Of a stretch of DNA of 64,000 nucleotides, positions 1 through 8,070 are shown piece by piece. The stretch's first letter is position 1, and the number at the start of each line of letters is the position of its first letter. The stretch is from Nonomuraea polychroma (lineage in GTDB: Bacteria > Actinomycetota > Actinomycetes > Streptosporangiales > Streptosporangiaceae): positions 7,467,501 to 7,531,500 of the forward strand of contig NZ_SAUN01000001.1 in the NCBI RefSeq assembly GCF_004011505.1, read 5' to 3'. The notes beneath the pieces were generated by a model, which had not been told where the DNA came from, did not search any database, and was given only the letters and a program-made list of their open reading frames with translations. Position numbers and translations under genes: made by a program.

Positions 1-157
1 GGCTGGTGCGGTCGAAGAGCCTGCCGCCGATCCTGGTCTCCAGCGAGCGCATGAGCTGGCTCACCCGGCCCGGCGACAGGTAGAGGCGTTCGGCCGTACG
101 CGCGAAATGGAGCTCCTCGCTGAGCACCACGAAGCACTCCAACTCCCTGAAGTCCAT
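1..157 (-). CDS. LysR-family transcriptional regulator (N-terminal part)
   Basis: Only the first 52 residues lie in the window; the rest runs off the left edge. The start reads MDFRELECFVVLSEELHF, followed by a helix-turn-helix with the family's typical A-x-R-L-x-x-S-P-G-x-V-S-Q pattern and the E-x-x-I-G-x-x-L-F-x-R segment that ends a LysR winged helix. It is divergent from the MFS gene starting at 249, so by the usual logic of this family it may control that transporter; this is inference from position. The effector domain is not visible. Confidence 0.85.
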   Translation of the reverse strand, partial: MDFRELECFVVLSEELHFARTAERLYLSPGRVSQLMRSLETRIGGRLFDRTS

Positions 158-248
158 CCCCACCTCCGGACGATCGCTTAGCCTGCCTAAACCAAGCCTT
201 CGGCCTTCGTCATTGTTCCCGCAGGGGCACAGCAGAAGGCTGGGGCGC

Positions 249-1400
249 ATGACCACAACCCTTGTCCCCGCCCCCGTGCGGGCGCGCTGGCTCGCCGTGT
301 CCTCGCTCGCGGTGGGCACCTTCACGCTCGTGACCAGCGAGATGCTGCCTGTCGGCCTGTTGACCTCGATCGCCGCCGACCTCGGCGTGTCCGCCGGCAC
401 TGCCGGGCTGACGATGTCGGCGCCCGGGCTGGTCGCCGCGCTCTCCGCCCCCGCGCTGGCGGTCGCCACCCGCCGGTTGGACCGCCGTACCGTGCTGCTC
501 GGGCTGATGGCGCTGCTGGCGGTGGCCAACCTGGCGGGCGCGCTGGCGCCCACCTATCCGGTCATGCTGGTGGCCCGGGTGATCACCGGGGTGAGCATCG
601 GCGGCTTCTGGGCGTTCGCGGCCGGGCTCGGGACGCGGCTGGCGCCGGAGCGGCACGTCGGGCGGGCCACGTCGATCATCTTGTCCGGAGTGTCGGTGGC
701 GTCTGTGCTGGGAGTGCCGGCGGCGACGTTCGTCTCGTCGTTCGCGGGCTGGCGCACGGCGTTCGCGGCGATGGGGGTGCTCGCCCTGGCCCTGCTCGCG
801 CTGCTGGCCGCGACGGTGCCACCGCTGCCCGGCGAGGCCCGCGGCGCCCGTGCCGGACAGCTCTCAGGGCCGCTGAAGGTCGCCCTGGTCCTGACGGTCC
901 TGATCGTGTCCGGCCACTTCGCGGCCTACACCTACGTCCGTCCGTTCCTGGAGCAGGTGGCGCACGCCGGTCCCGCGCTGGTGAGCACGGCGTTGCTCGT
1001 GTACGGCGCCGCGGGCGTGCTGGGCAACTTCGCCGCCGGGGCCCGGGCGGCCAGGAACCCCCAGCCGGTCCTGATCATGCTGGCCGCCCTCATGGCCCTG
1101 GCCACGGCGGCGCTGCCGCTGCTCGGCCTGCCGCTGGCCGCGCTCGTGGTGTGGGGGCTCGGCTACGGCGGCGTGGGCGTGACGCTGCAGCTGTGGATCA
1201 TGCGGGAGGGCGGCGGCGAACTGGGCACGGCGCTCTTCGTCGCCGCCTTCAACCTCTCCATCGCGCTCGGCGCGCTGGCCGGCGGCCGGATCGTGGACGG
1301 TGTGTCGATCTCGGCGGTGATGTGGCTGGGAGCCGCTCTCAGCGTGCTGGCCGCGGTCGTCGCTGGCATGTGGGGCAGGAGTAGGACGACCGGTTCATGA
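249..1400 (+). CDS. MFS transporter, DHA1/AraJ-like drug efflux family
   Basis: A 383-residue protein with about 12 hydrophobic segments. The N-terminal half shows the family motif around G-x-L-x-x-D-R-x-x-R-R (here ATRRLDRRTVLLG) between TM2 and TM3. The chosen start gives MTTTLVPAPVRARW; an upstream in-frame ATG at 213 would add 12 residues unlike the family. It probably exports a small hydrophobic compound by proton antiport; the substrate cannot be read from the sequence. It is divergent from the LysR gene, and its 3' end overlaps the convergent mutM by 62 bp. Confidence 0.85.
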   Translation: MTTTLVPAPVRARWLAVSSLAVGTFTLVTSEMLPVGLLTSIAADLGVSAGTAGLTMSAPGLVAALSAPALAVATRRLDRRTVLLGLMALLAVANLAGALAPTYPVMLVARVITGVSIGGFWAFAAGLGTRLAPERHVGRATSIILSGVSVASVLGVPAATFVSSFAGWRTAFAAMGVLALALLALLAATVPPLPGEARGARAGQLSGPLKVALVLTVLIVSGHFAAYTYVRPFLEQVAHAGPALVSTALLVYGAAGVLGNFAAGARAARNPQPVLIMLAALMALATAALPLLGLPLAALVVWGLGYGGVGVTLQLWIMREGGGELGTALFVAAFNLSIALGALAGGRIVDGVSISAVMWLGAALSVLAAVVAGMWGRSRTTGS

Positions 1401-2193
1401 ACGCCTCCCGCCTGATCGGGGTGCCGCAGCGGGAGCACGGCAGGTCGCGCCGCCCGTACACCTCCAGGGAGCGGTCGAAGTAGCCGCTCTCGCCGTTGAC
1501 GTTGACGTAGAGGCTGTCGAACGACGTGCCGCCCTGGTGGAGCGCGGCGGCCATGACCGTGCGGACGGCGGCGACCAGCTCGGCGATCTTGGGCCGGGTG
1601 AGCGTGTGCGTGGGACGGGCCCAATGCAGCCTGGCGATCCACAGCGCCTCGTCGGCGTAGATGTTGCCCACCCCGCTGATCAGGGACTGGTCGAGCAGCG
1701 CCCGTTTGATCTCGGTGTGCCGGGCCCGCAGCCTGCGGGCGAACTCCGCCTCGTCGAAGGCCGGCTCGAACGGGTCGGGCGCGATGTGAGAGATCGGCTC
1801 GGGGACGCCGCCCACCAGGGCGGTGACCATGACATGGCCGAACGTCCGCTGGTCGACGAAGCGCAGGTCCGGGCCGCCGTCCTCGAAGCGCAGGCGGACC
1901 CGCAGGTGCTTCTCCAGCGGCGTGTCCTTGTCCACGACGAGCAGTTGACCGCTCATCCCCAAGTGGGCCATGAGGGCCTCGTCCGTCCCGGACAGCGGCA
2001 GCCACAGGTATTTGCCGCGGCGCTCGGCGGACAGCACCGTACGGCTCTTGAGCCGGGCGGCGAACTCGTCGGCCCCGGGCACGTGACGCCTGATGGCGCG
2101 CGGATGGAACACCTCAGCCGCGGCGATCTCACGGCCGGTGACCCACTGCGCGAGGCCGCGCCTGACGACCTCGACTTCCGGCAACTCCGGCAA
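1339..2193 (-). CDS. mutM: formamidopyrimidine-DNA glycosylase
   Basis: Base-excision repair enzyme removing 8-oxoguanine and FapyG, with AP-lyase activity. The 284 residues begin MPELPEVEVVRRGL, so the catalytic N-terminal Pro and Glu are present. The C-terminal zinc finger has cysteines near 253, 256, 273 and 276 with Arg 268 between them (family pattern C-x2-C-x16-C-x2-C). Length is normal for the family. It is the last gene of the leftward rnc-side block. Its C-terminal 62 bp overlap the oppositely oriented MFS gene, an unusually long convergent overlap. Confidence 0.97.
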   Translation of the reverse strand: MPELPEVEVVRRGLAQWVTGREIAAAEVFHPRAIRRHVPGADEFAARLKSRTVLSAERRGKYLWLPLSGTDEALMAHLGMSGQLLVVDKDTPLEKHLRVRLRFEDGGPDLRFVDQRTFGHVMVTALVGGVPEPISHIAPDPFEPAFDEAEFARRLRARHTEIKRALLDQSLISGVGNIYADEALWIARLHWARPTHTLTRPKIAELVAAVRTVMAAALHQGGTSFDSLYVNVNGESGYFDRSLEVYGRRDLPCSRCGTPIRREAFMNRSSYSCPTCQRRPRPAR

Positions 2194-2276
2194 CCCGCAC
2201 CTCGCCCTCTGTCAGATGGTCCTCGGGAGTAGCGCTGGGACCAGTGTCGGGCACCCGCGGCCGGCAGCTGATCGGG

Positions 2277-3017
2277 TCAGCGGGCCGGCTGGCTCTCCCG
2301 CTGCTCGCGACGGGCCCTGATGCGGGTCCACGCCGCCTCGGCCGCCTGCTGCTCGGCCTCCTTTTTGCTGCGCCCGGTGCCCGAGCCGTAGGACTCGCCG
2401 CCGACCCGCACCATGGCGGTGAACGACTTGGCGTGGTCGGGGCCGCTCTCCTCGACGTGGTATTCGGGCACGCCGAGCGCCTCGGAGGCGGTGAGCTCCT
2501 GCAGCGAGGTCTTCCAGTCAAGCCCGGCGCCGAGCGAGGCCGAACGCACGATCAGCGGGTCGAACAGCACGTGCACCACCCGGAACGCCTCGTCCAGCCC
2601 CTTGTCGACGTAGATGGCGCCGATCAGGGCCTCCAGCGTGTCGGCAAGGATCGACGACTTGTCGCGGCCGCCCGTGCCCTCCTCGCCCCTGCCGAGGCGC
2701 AGGAACCTGCCCAGGCCCAGGCCTCGGGCCACGTCGGCGAGCGCGCGCATGTTGACCACCGCGGCCCGCAGCTTCGCCAGCTGGCCCTCGGGCAGGTCGG
2801 GGTGGTTGCGGTAGAGGGTGTCGGTGACGACCAGGCCCAGCACCGAGTCGCCCAGGAACTCCAGGCGCTCGTTGGTGGGGAGACCGCCGTTCTCGTACGC
2901 GTACGAGCGGTGCGTCAGCGCCCGCTCCAGAATGTCAGGGTCGAGACCGACCGACAGAACCCGCTCCAGCTCGTCTCTGGCGACCTCCACGGCCACCGGC
3001 TTAGGCCCTGCGCCCAC
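2277..3017 (-). CDS. rnc: ribonuclease III
   Basis: Endonuclease for double-stranded RNA (rRNA and mRNA processing). The 246-residue protein has the RNase III signature ERLEFLGDSVLGL near residues 46-58 and a C-terminal double-stranded-RNA-binding domain ending in the GTGRSKKEAEQQAAEAAW segment. The order rpmF-rnc-mutM on one strand is standard for actinobacteria. The upstream 190 bp hold a hairpin, so rnc may have its own promoter. The start ATG gives MGAGPKPVAVEVARDELERVL, in line with homologues. Confidence 0.97.
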   Translation of the reverse strand: MGAGPKPVAVEVARDELERVLSVGLDPDILERALTHRSYAYENGGLPTNERLEFLGDSVLGLVVTDTLYRNHPDLPEGQLAKLRAAVVNMRALADVARGLGLGRFLRLGRGEEGTGGRDKSSILADTLEALIGAIYVDKGLDEAFRVVHVLFDPLIVRSASLGAGLDWKTSLQELTASEALGVPEYHVEESGPDHAKSFTAMVRVGGESYGSGTGRSKKEAEQQAAEAAWTRIRARREQRESQPAR

Positions 3018-3159
3018 GTGCTTCCTCCTCGGACATCTTCACACGGCGCGCCGACTGCGGAAGATGCCCGAAAACGTGGTGGGCGTCGGGGTAACGCGTA
3101 GCCCCGGCGTCCACCACGGCCGCGGGCGAACCGCCGCCGCACGCATCTGAGACGTTAAC

Positions 3160-3190
3160 GCCGACCGAGGCACAATGGCACCCGGTCGGC
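3160..3190 (-). terminator. hairpin downstream of rpmF
   Basis: Inverted repeat GCCGACCG (3160-3167) / CGGTCGGC (3183-3190), 8 bp, 20 bases after the rpmF stop in the leftward direction. There is only a short T stretch, so it is either a weak terminator or an RNA-processing hairpin between rpmF and rnc. Confidence 0.45.
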
Positions 3191-3210
3191 ATCACGTCAA
3201 CTGCTGCGGA

Positions 3211-3390
3211 TCAGGCGGACGGCTCGACGACCTGACGACGGTTGTAGGTGCCGCAGGTGGGGCACGCGATGTGCGGCTGCTTCGGCGAACGGCACTGCGG
3301 GCAGCTCACCAGGGCGACAGCAGTCGTCTTCCACTGGGAGCGACGGGCGCGGGTGTTGCTCCGCGACATCTTTCGCTTCGGGACGGCCAC
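3211..3390 (-). CDS. rpmF: 50S ribosomal protein L32
   Basis: A 59-residue protein starting MAVPKRKMSRSNTRARRSQW, typical of L32, with a zinc ribbon C-P-Q-C ... C-P-T-C (Cys 30, 33, 43, 46). It is therefore the zinc-binding (C+) form. The start is GTG at 3390, separated by one base from the stop of the DUF177 gene, so the two are almost certainly cotranslated, as in most bacteria. Confidence 0.96.
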   Translation of the reverse strand: MAVPKRKMSRSNTRARRSQWKTTAVALVSCPQCRSPKQPHIACPTCGTYNRRQVVEPSA

Positions 3391-3391
3391 G

Positions 3392-3943
3392 TCACTTCTC
3401 CTGATCGTTATCTTTGTCGGAAATCAGACCTTGCAACGACGCCCAGCGGGCGTCGATCTTCTCGTGCCGGTGATCCTCGCCGGCCTCGGCCAGCTTGACC
3501 CCGCACTCCACGCAGAGCCCCTCGCAATCCTCGCGGCACACCGGGCTCAGCGGCAGTGCGAGCACCACCGCGTCGCGGAACGTCGGCTCGAGGTCGAGCA
3601 GCTCACCGTCGAGCAGCGAGTCATCCTCCGAGGCGTCCTCGTCGGAGTAGAAGAACAGCTCCTGCAGGTCCACCTCGATGTCCGAGGAGACCGGATCCAG
3701 GCAGCGAGCGCACTCCCCGGCGAGCGGGGCCTGCGCCGTGCCGGACACGAGCACGCCTTCCATCACTGCTTCGAACCGGAGATCCAGCTCGACTTCGGCG
3801 TCCTTGGGGACACCGATCATGTCGACGCCGAGATCCGCCGGTGCCGGGAGGGTCAGGGTCATCTGCCGCATCGTGCCCGGCCGCTTACCCAGGTCATGAG
3901 TGGAGATCACCCACGGGGAGCGGGGGTCGAGGTGCTGAGTCAT
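3392..3943 (-). CDS. DUF177 (YceD-family) protein
   Basis: 183 residues. This family is encoded directly before rpmF across bacteria and is linked to large-subunit rRNA accumulation (YceD in E. coli and plants). The conserved cysteines C-A-R-C in the middle and C-R-E-D-C-E-G-L-C-V-E-C-G near the C-terminus may bind zinc. The middle is strongly acidic (about residues 95-125). The stop lies one base from the rpmF start. Confidence 0.9.
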   Translation of the reverse strand: MTQHLDPRSPWVISTHDLGKRPGTMRQMTLTLPAPADLGVDMIGVPKDAEVELDLRFEAVMEGVLVSGTAQAPLAGECARCLDPVSSDIEVDLQELFFYSDEDASEDDSLLDGELLDLEPTFRDAVVLALPLSPVCREDCEGLCVECGVKLAEAGEDHRHEKIDARWASLQGLISDKDNDQEK

Positions 3944-4015
3944 CCTGCTCTCGCTAGGCGTGGCGAAAAGAATCGCCGTCGTACAAGGCCGAAATGAAAG
4001 GATAGCAGGTCGAAG

Positions 4016-4492
4016 TCAGCCCCTGAGCCGCTCGATGAGCAGCTTGTGGACGAGATCCGGCACCAGGCCGGAGACGTCCCCACCATATCGGGCGATCTCT
4101 TTCACCCGGCTGGAGGACAGGAACGAGTATTCGGGGTTCGTGGGCATGAACAGCGTCTCCACCCCCGACAGGCGGTAGTTGAGCTGCGCCATCTGCAGCT
4201 CGTAGTCGAAGTCGCTGACCACCCTGATGCCCTTGACGATGGCGGGGATGTCGTTCTGCTTGCAGAAGTCCACCAGCAGGCCGTGGAACTTCCGCACCTT
4301 GACGTTGTCGAATTCCTTCGTCACGGTCTGCAGGATCTCGATGCGTTCATCGACAGTGAACAGGCTGCTCTTCTCGACGTTGATGAGCACTGCTACGGTC
4401 ACCTCGTCATACAGGCGGGCCGAACGGCCGATGATGTCGAGGTGGCCATTGGTGATGGGGTCGAACGACCCCGGGCAGACTACGCGGCGCAA
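4016..4492 (-). CDS. coaD: phosphopantetheine adenylyltransferase
   Basis: Fourth step of coenzyme A synthesis: 4'-phosphopantetheine plus ATP gives dephospho-CoA. The nucleotidyltransferase motif is CPGSFDPITNGHLDII and the second motif is SFLSSSRVKEIA. I place the start at a TTG (4490-4492), preceded four bases upstream by the strong ribosome site GGGAGG. It gives 158 residues beginning M-R-R-V-V-C-P-G, the usual family length; an upstream ATG would add 15 unconserved residues. The site lies directly after the rsmD stop, so the genes form an operon. Confidence 0.94.
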   Translation of the reverse strand: MRRVVCPGSFDPITNGHLDIIGRSARLYDEVTVAVLINVEKSSLFTVDERIEILQTVTKEFDNVKVRKFHGLLVDFCKQNDIPAIVKGIRVVSDFDYELQMAQLNYRLSGVETLFMPTNPEYSFLSSSRVKEIARYGGDVSGLVPDLVHKLLIERLRG

Positions 4493-4506
4493 GACGCCTC
4501 CCAGGT

Positions 4507-5073
4507 CTACGGGTTCCCGGCGGCGCGACCGTACCAAACGGACGCTTCGCCATAGCGACGGACCCTCTCCTCAACGTACCCTTCCGGCCATACCAGGGCC
4601 TTTCCCCTGCTTTCCCTCTCGAACGCCACCAACCCCTCCTGGACCAGCCAGCCGTTGTCACGCAGCAGCTCCAGGACCGTGAGGATCTCGGCCTCGGGAA
4701 CGGCGTATGGCGGGTCGGCGAAGACGATGTCGTACGGTGCGTCCGGCGTCTTGGCCAGGACCCGCGCCACCTTGTCGGCCACCACTCGGGCGCCTTCGAG
4801 GCCCAGGGACTGGACGTTCGCCTTGATCGTGCGGACGGCTTTCGGGTCGGACTCCACCAGCACCGCCTCGGCGGCCCCGCGCGACAGCGCCTCCAGGCCG
4901 ATCGCACCCGAGCCGGCGTAGAGGTCCATGATCCGGGCGTCGTGGAGGCCGTACAGTGAATCGAGCGTCAAGAAGATCCCTTCTCGTGCCCTGTCACTGG
5001 TCGGTCTCGTCCCGCGCCCCGGCGGGACCGCCAGCCGCCGCCCACCCGCGCTGCCCGCGATGATCCGAGTCAT
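4507..5073 (-). CDS. rsmD: 16S rRNA (guanine(966)-N2)-methyltransferase
   Basis: SAM-dependent RNA methyltransferase of about 188 residues. The SAM site is DLYAGSGAIGLEALSRGA and the catalytic N6/N2-methylase motif is DPPY. The start at 5073 gives MTRIIAGSAGGRRL, matching homologues; an alternative ATG lies 9 bases upstream. It precedes coaD with a 14-base gap, the widespread rsmD-coaD arrangement. Confidence 0.95.
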   Translation of the reverse strand: MTRIIAGSAGGRRLAVPPGRGTRPTSDRAREGIFLTLDSLYGLHDARIMDLYAGSGAIGLEALSRGAAEAVLVESDPKAVRTIKANVQSLGLEGARVVADKVARVLAKTPDAPYDIVFADPPYAVPEAEILTVLELLRDNGWLVQEGLVAFERESRGKALVWPEGYVEERVRRYGEASVWYGRAAGNP

Positions 5074-5158
5074 GTGCCCCATTCTTTCGCATGTTCACGC
5101 AGGTCAAGAGTGGACAAGTGTCTGCCTCGAGTGCGCAAGGGTGATTCACATCGGTGCG

Positions 5159-5330
5159 GTGGGCCCGCATGATGAGTCTGCGGCCTTCGAGGTGACCCAC
5201 ATGAAGGCCGACCGGCGTGATCGTGAGCCCTTCCGCACGCCGGTTCCCTCGGCACCTGACCCGAGGGTGGGCCCAGCCGGGGACGGCATTCGGGGGGAGG
5301 CCGTCCCCGCGGCTGGGGCCTTTTTGTTTT
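5159..5330 (+). ncRNA. candidate structured small RNA with intrinsic terminator
   Basis: Four consecutive hairpins lie in a gene-free stretch. They are GTGGG (5159-5163)/CCCAC (5196-5200) enclosing CCGCA (5165-5169)/TGCGG (5179-5183); ACCGGCGT (5211-5218)/ACGCCGGT (5237-5244); CCCTCGG (5246-5252)/CCGAGGG (5261-5267); and a 17-bp terminator stem, GCCCAGCC+GGGGACGGC (5271-5287)/GCCGTCCCC...GGCTGGGGC (5300-5319). The last is followed by a T-rich tail (5321-5338). The tail fixes transcription to the plus strand, opposite to rsmD and recG. No convincing reading frame ends at the terminator. I could not match it to a known RNA family. Confidence 0.5.
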
Positions 5331-5450
5331 CTTCTTTTACGCGGTGCCGTGGTTCGCCACTCGCCTTACTTCGGCTGATGGCCCTCCAGGAAACGGCCTC
5401 TGAACCCTTCAGTGGTGGCCCGCCGTTACGCGAGCCCATGTTGACCGGGG
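5321..5450 (+). repeat. inverted dispersed element, copy A
   Basis: This segment recurs, reverse complemented, at 10175-10305. Read on the plus strand it has a T-rich start, a 41-bp core (5363-5403) identical in both copies, an identical 16-bp block GCCGTTACGCGAGCCC (5422-5437), and TTGACCGG (5441-5448). Between the blocks the copies differ but keep spacing within one base. It begins in the T-tract of the preceding terminator. No coding frame is preserved. Nature unknown: a palindromic intergenic repeat or a structured RNA motif. Confidence 0.75.
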
Positions 5451-5828
5451 TCCGTGGTTCCCATCCGAGCGCCGCACGACTTGCGCCGGGCTCCGCCGCA
5501 CACCTCCCCGCCGCACCGGCGCCCAAAGACCCGCACCTCACACGCCCGATCCCGCCCCGCACCCACGTGCGCCATCCTGCCCGCCCCCACGGGGGTCCTC
5601 CGCGCGCCCCAGGCGGTCCTCCCGCCCCCACAGACCGCGCGCCCCGTCCTGCCCCGCCCCCGCTGCTCGGTCCCGCCACGGCCTGCCAGTCGCGCCGTCC
5701 CACCCGCGCCAGCAGCGCCCCGTCCCGCCCGGGCCCCACAGCGCCCCATCCGCCCGGGCCAGGCGCGGCCCATCTTGCCCACGCCCCGGCCGACGTCCGT
5801 GCCGGCGGCGGGGCCCCCTGGGCGGGGG
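5451..5828. other. gene-free C-rich iterated tract 3' of recG
   Basis: About 380 bp with strong strand asymmetry (C-rich on plus, G-rich on minus). A degenerate motif close to CCGTCCYGCCC recurs roughly every 25-40 bp, for example near 5550, 5572, 5610, 5643, 5668, 5694, 5720, 5746 and 5768. On the minus strand this gives many runs of 3-5 G. Open frames here are low-complexity Gly/Arg and look like by-products of composition. I see no gene. Confidence 0.6.
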
Positions 5829-8021
5829 TCAGGCCTTCTCCAGGTACTCCGCTCGTTCGTCTGCCAGGAGCCGGTCGATCTCGGCTCTCAGGCCCTCGTG
5901 GGTCGTCAGGTCCGGGTCCTCGGTCAGGAGGGCGGCTGCCTCCTCCCTGGCCGTGGCGATGACGTCCTCGTCGCGCAGGAGTTGCAGCAGCTTCAGCGAC
6001 GAGCGCTTGCCCGACTGGGCGGCGCCCAGGACATCGCCCTCACGCCGCTGCTCCAGGTCCACCCGCGACAGCTCGAAGCCGTCCAGGGTGGCGGCCACCG
6101 CGTCCAGGCGGAGGCGGGCCGGGGTGCCCTCGGGGAAGTCGGAGACCAGGAGGCACAGGCCGGGAAGGCCGCCACGGCCCACGCGGCCGCGCAGCTGGTG
6201 GAGCTGGGAGACGCCGAAGCGGTCGGCGTCCATGATGATCATGACGGAGGAATTGGGCACGTCCACGCCCACCTCGATGACGGTCGTGGCGACCAGGACG
6301 TCGAGCTCGCCACGCGTGAAGGAGCGCATGATCGCGTCCTTCTCCTCCGGCGGCAGCTTGCCGTGCAGGGTGCCGACGCGCAGATCGTGGAAGGGTCCCT
6401 CCGTCAGCAGCTCGGCCACGTCCAGGACGGCCAGCGGCGGGCGGCGCTCGTCGTCCCCGGAAGCGCCTCCCGACGCGACGACCCCCATGTCGCCCTCGTC
6501 GCCTTCCAGGTCGCCGATGCGCGGGCACACGATGTAGGCCTGCCGCCCCAGCGCCACCTCCTCCCGCACCCGCTCCCAGGTGCGCTCCAGGTAGTGGGGC
6601 TTCTCCGCGGCCGGCACGACATGCGTGGTGATGGGGGCCCGGCCCGACGGGAGCTGGGACAGGGTCGAGACCTCCAGGTCTCCGAAGACCGTCATGGCGA
6701 CCGTGCGCGGGATCGGAGTGGCGGTCATGACCAGGACGTGCGGGCGGCCGTCCCCCGCTTTCTCGCGCAACGCGTCGCGCTGCTCGACCCCGAAGCGGTG
6801 CTGCTCGTCGACCACGACCAGCCCCAGGTCGGCGAACTGCACGTGCTCCTGCAGCAGTGCGTGCGTGCCGACGACGATCCCGGCGTTGCCGGAGGCGGCG
6901 TCGAGCAGGGCGGAGCGCCGGGCGGCCGCGCCCATCGAGCCGGTCAGCAGCGTGACCGCCGTGCCGCCGAACATGCCGCCCTGCGCCAGGTCGCCCAGCA
7001 TGCTCGTGATCGAGCGGTGGTGCTGCTGGGCGAGCACCTCCGTCGGGGCCAGGAGCGCGGCCTGGCCGCCCGCGTCGACCACCTGCAACATCGCCCGCAG
7101 CGCCACCACCGTCTTGCCCGCGCCGACCTCGCCCTGCAGCAGCCGGTGCATCGGGTGCTCGCACGCGAGGTCGGCGGCGATCTCCTCGCCCACCTGCGCC
7201 TGCCCCTCCGTCAACGAGAACGGCAGCCGCTCGTCGAACGCCGCCAGCAGCCCGTCCGCACGCCTGGGCCGCGGCTTGGCGGGCCAGGCGGTGGCCGCCT
7301 GGCGGCGCTGCAGCAGCACGGCCTGCAGCACGAACGCCTCGTCGAACTTCAGCCGTTTGCGCGCCCGCCCCACCTCGGCGAAGTCCTTCGGCCGGTGGAT
7401 GGCTTCCAGCGCGTCGGCCAGCGGCTGCAGGCCGTGGCGCACCCGAAGCTCGGCGGGCAGCGGGTCGTCCAGCGGGCCGAGCGTGTCGAGCACGATGCCG
7501 ACGGCGCGCCTGATCGCCCACGGCGTCAGGTCTTTCCCCGCCGGGTAGATCGGCACCGGGGCCGCCGCGAACTCCTCCGCGCTCCCCTCGCTCTCCTCGA
7601 ACAGCTCGAACTCGGGGTGGGCGAGCTGCCAGCGCGGCCTGCCCCGCGCCCCGAACAACCCCACCTTGCCCGCGAACATGCCGCGCCGCCCCGGCTTCAG
7701 CCGCGACTCGGCCACATGGGACCCCTTGCCGAAGAACGACAGGTAGATCTTGTTGCCGTTGCCGTCGACGACCTCGACCTCCAGCCAGGTGCCGCCGCGG
7801 TTGCGCATGGGTTTGCGCATGAGCCTGGTCACCTCGCCGACCACGGTGACGTGCTCGTCCACCTCCAGCGCGTCCAGCGAGGTCAGCTCCCCGCGCTCGG
7901 CGTAACGTCGCGGGTAGTGGCGCAGCAGGTCGCCGACCGTCTCCAGGCCGAGCACGCTGTGCAGCAGCTTGGCGGTCTTCGGGTCGAGCGCCTTCGTCAG
8001 AGGCTCGTCGAAACGGCTCAC
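5829..8021 (-). CDS. recG: ATP-dependent DNA helicase RecG
   Basis: Branch-migration helicase that remodels stalled forks and Holliday junctions. An N-terminal wedge (OB-fold) domain is followed by superfamily 2 helicase motifs: Walker A GEVGAGKTVVA, Walker B DEQHRFG, motif III MTATPIPRT and the motif VI region QLRGRVGRGG. I prefer a GTG start at 8021 (about 730 residues, MSRFDEPLTKALDPKTAKLL); an upstream ATG at 8081 would overlap the neighbouring gene and add unconserved sequence. It lies 49 bases after the DAK2 gene, a conserved actinobacterial pair. Confidence 0.95.
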   Translation of the reverse strand: MSRFDEPLTKALDPKTAKLLHSVLGLETVGDLLRHYPRRYAERGELTSLDALEVDEHVTVVGEVTRLMRKPMRNRGGTWLEVEVVDGNGNKIYLSFFGKGSHVAESRLKPGRRGMFAGKVGLFGARGRPRWQLAHPEFELFEESEGSAEEFAAAPVPIYPAGKDLTPWAIRRAVGIVLDTLGPLDDPLPAELRVRHGLQPLADALEAIHRPKDFAEVGRARKRLKFDEAFVLQAVLLQRRQAATAWPAKPRPRRADGLLAAFDERLPFSLTEGQAQVGEEIAADLACEHPMHRLLQGEVGAGKTVVALRAMLQVVDAGGQAALLAPTEVLAQQHHRSITSMLGDLAQGGMFGGTAVTLLTGSMGAAARRSALLDAASGNAGIVVGTHALLQEHVQFADLGLVVVDEQHRFGVEQRDALREKAGDGRPHVLVMTATPIPRTVAMTVFGDLEVSTLSQLPSGRAPITTHVVPAAEKPHYLERTWERVREEVALGRQAYIVCPRIGDLEGDEGDMGVVASGGASGDDERRPPLAVLDVAELLTEGPFHDLRVGTLHGKLPPEEKDAIMRSFTRGELDVLVATTVIEVGVDVPNSSVMIIMDADRFGVSQLHQLRGRVGRGGLPGLCLLVSDFPEGTPARLRLDAVAATLDGFELSRVDLEQRREGDVLGAAQSGKRSSLKLLQLLRDEDVIATAREEAAALLTEDPDLTTHEGLRAEIDRLLADERAEYLEKA

Positions 8022-8070
8022 GGCATTAAGTTCTACCGCCTGCGGCCGACAGGAATCCCGTACACGCCGT

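Noticed and set aside
5159..5330. Assignment of the hairpin block to 6C RNA, 6S RNA, SRP RNA or a known riboswitch
   Set aside because: The loops lack the C6 runs of 6C RNA, there is no SRP GGAAG-type hairpin, no 6S bubble, and no downstream plus-strand gene for a riboswitch.
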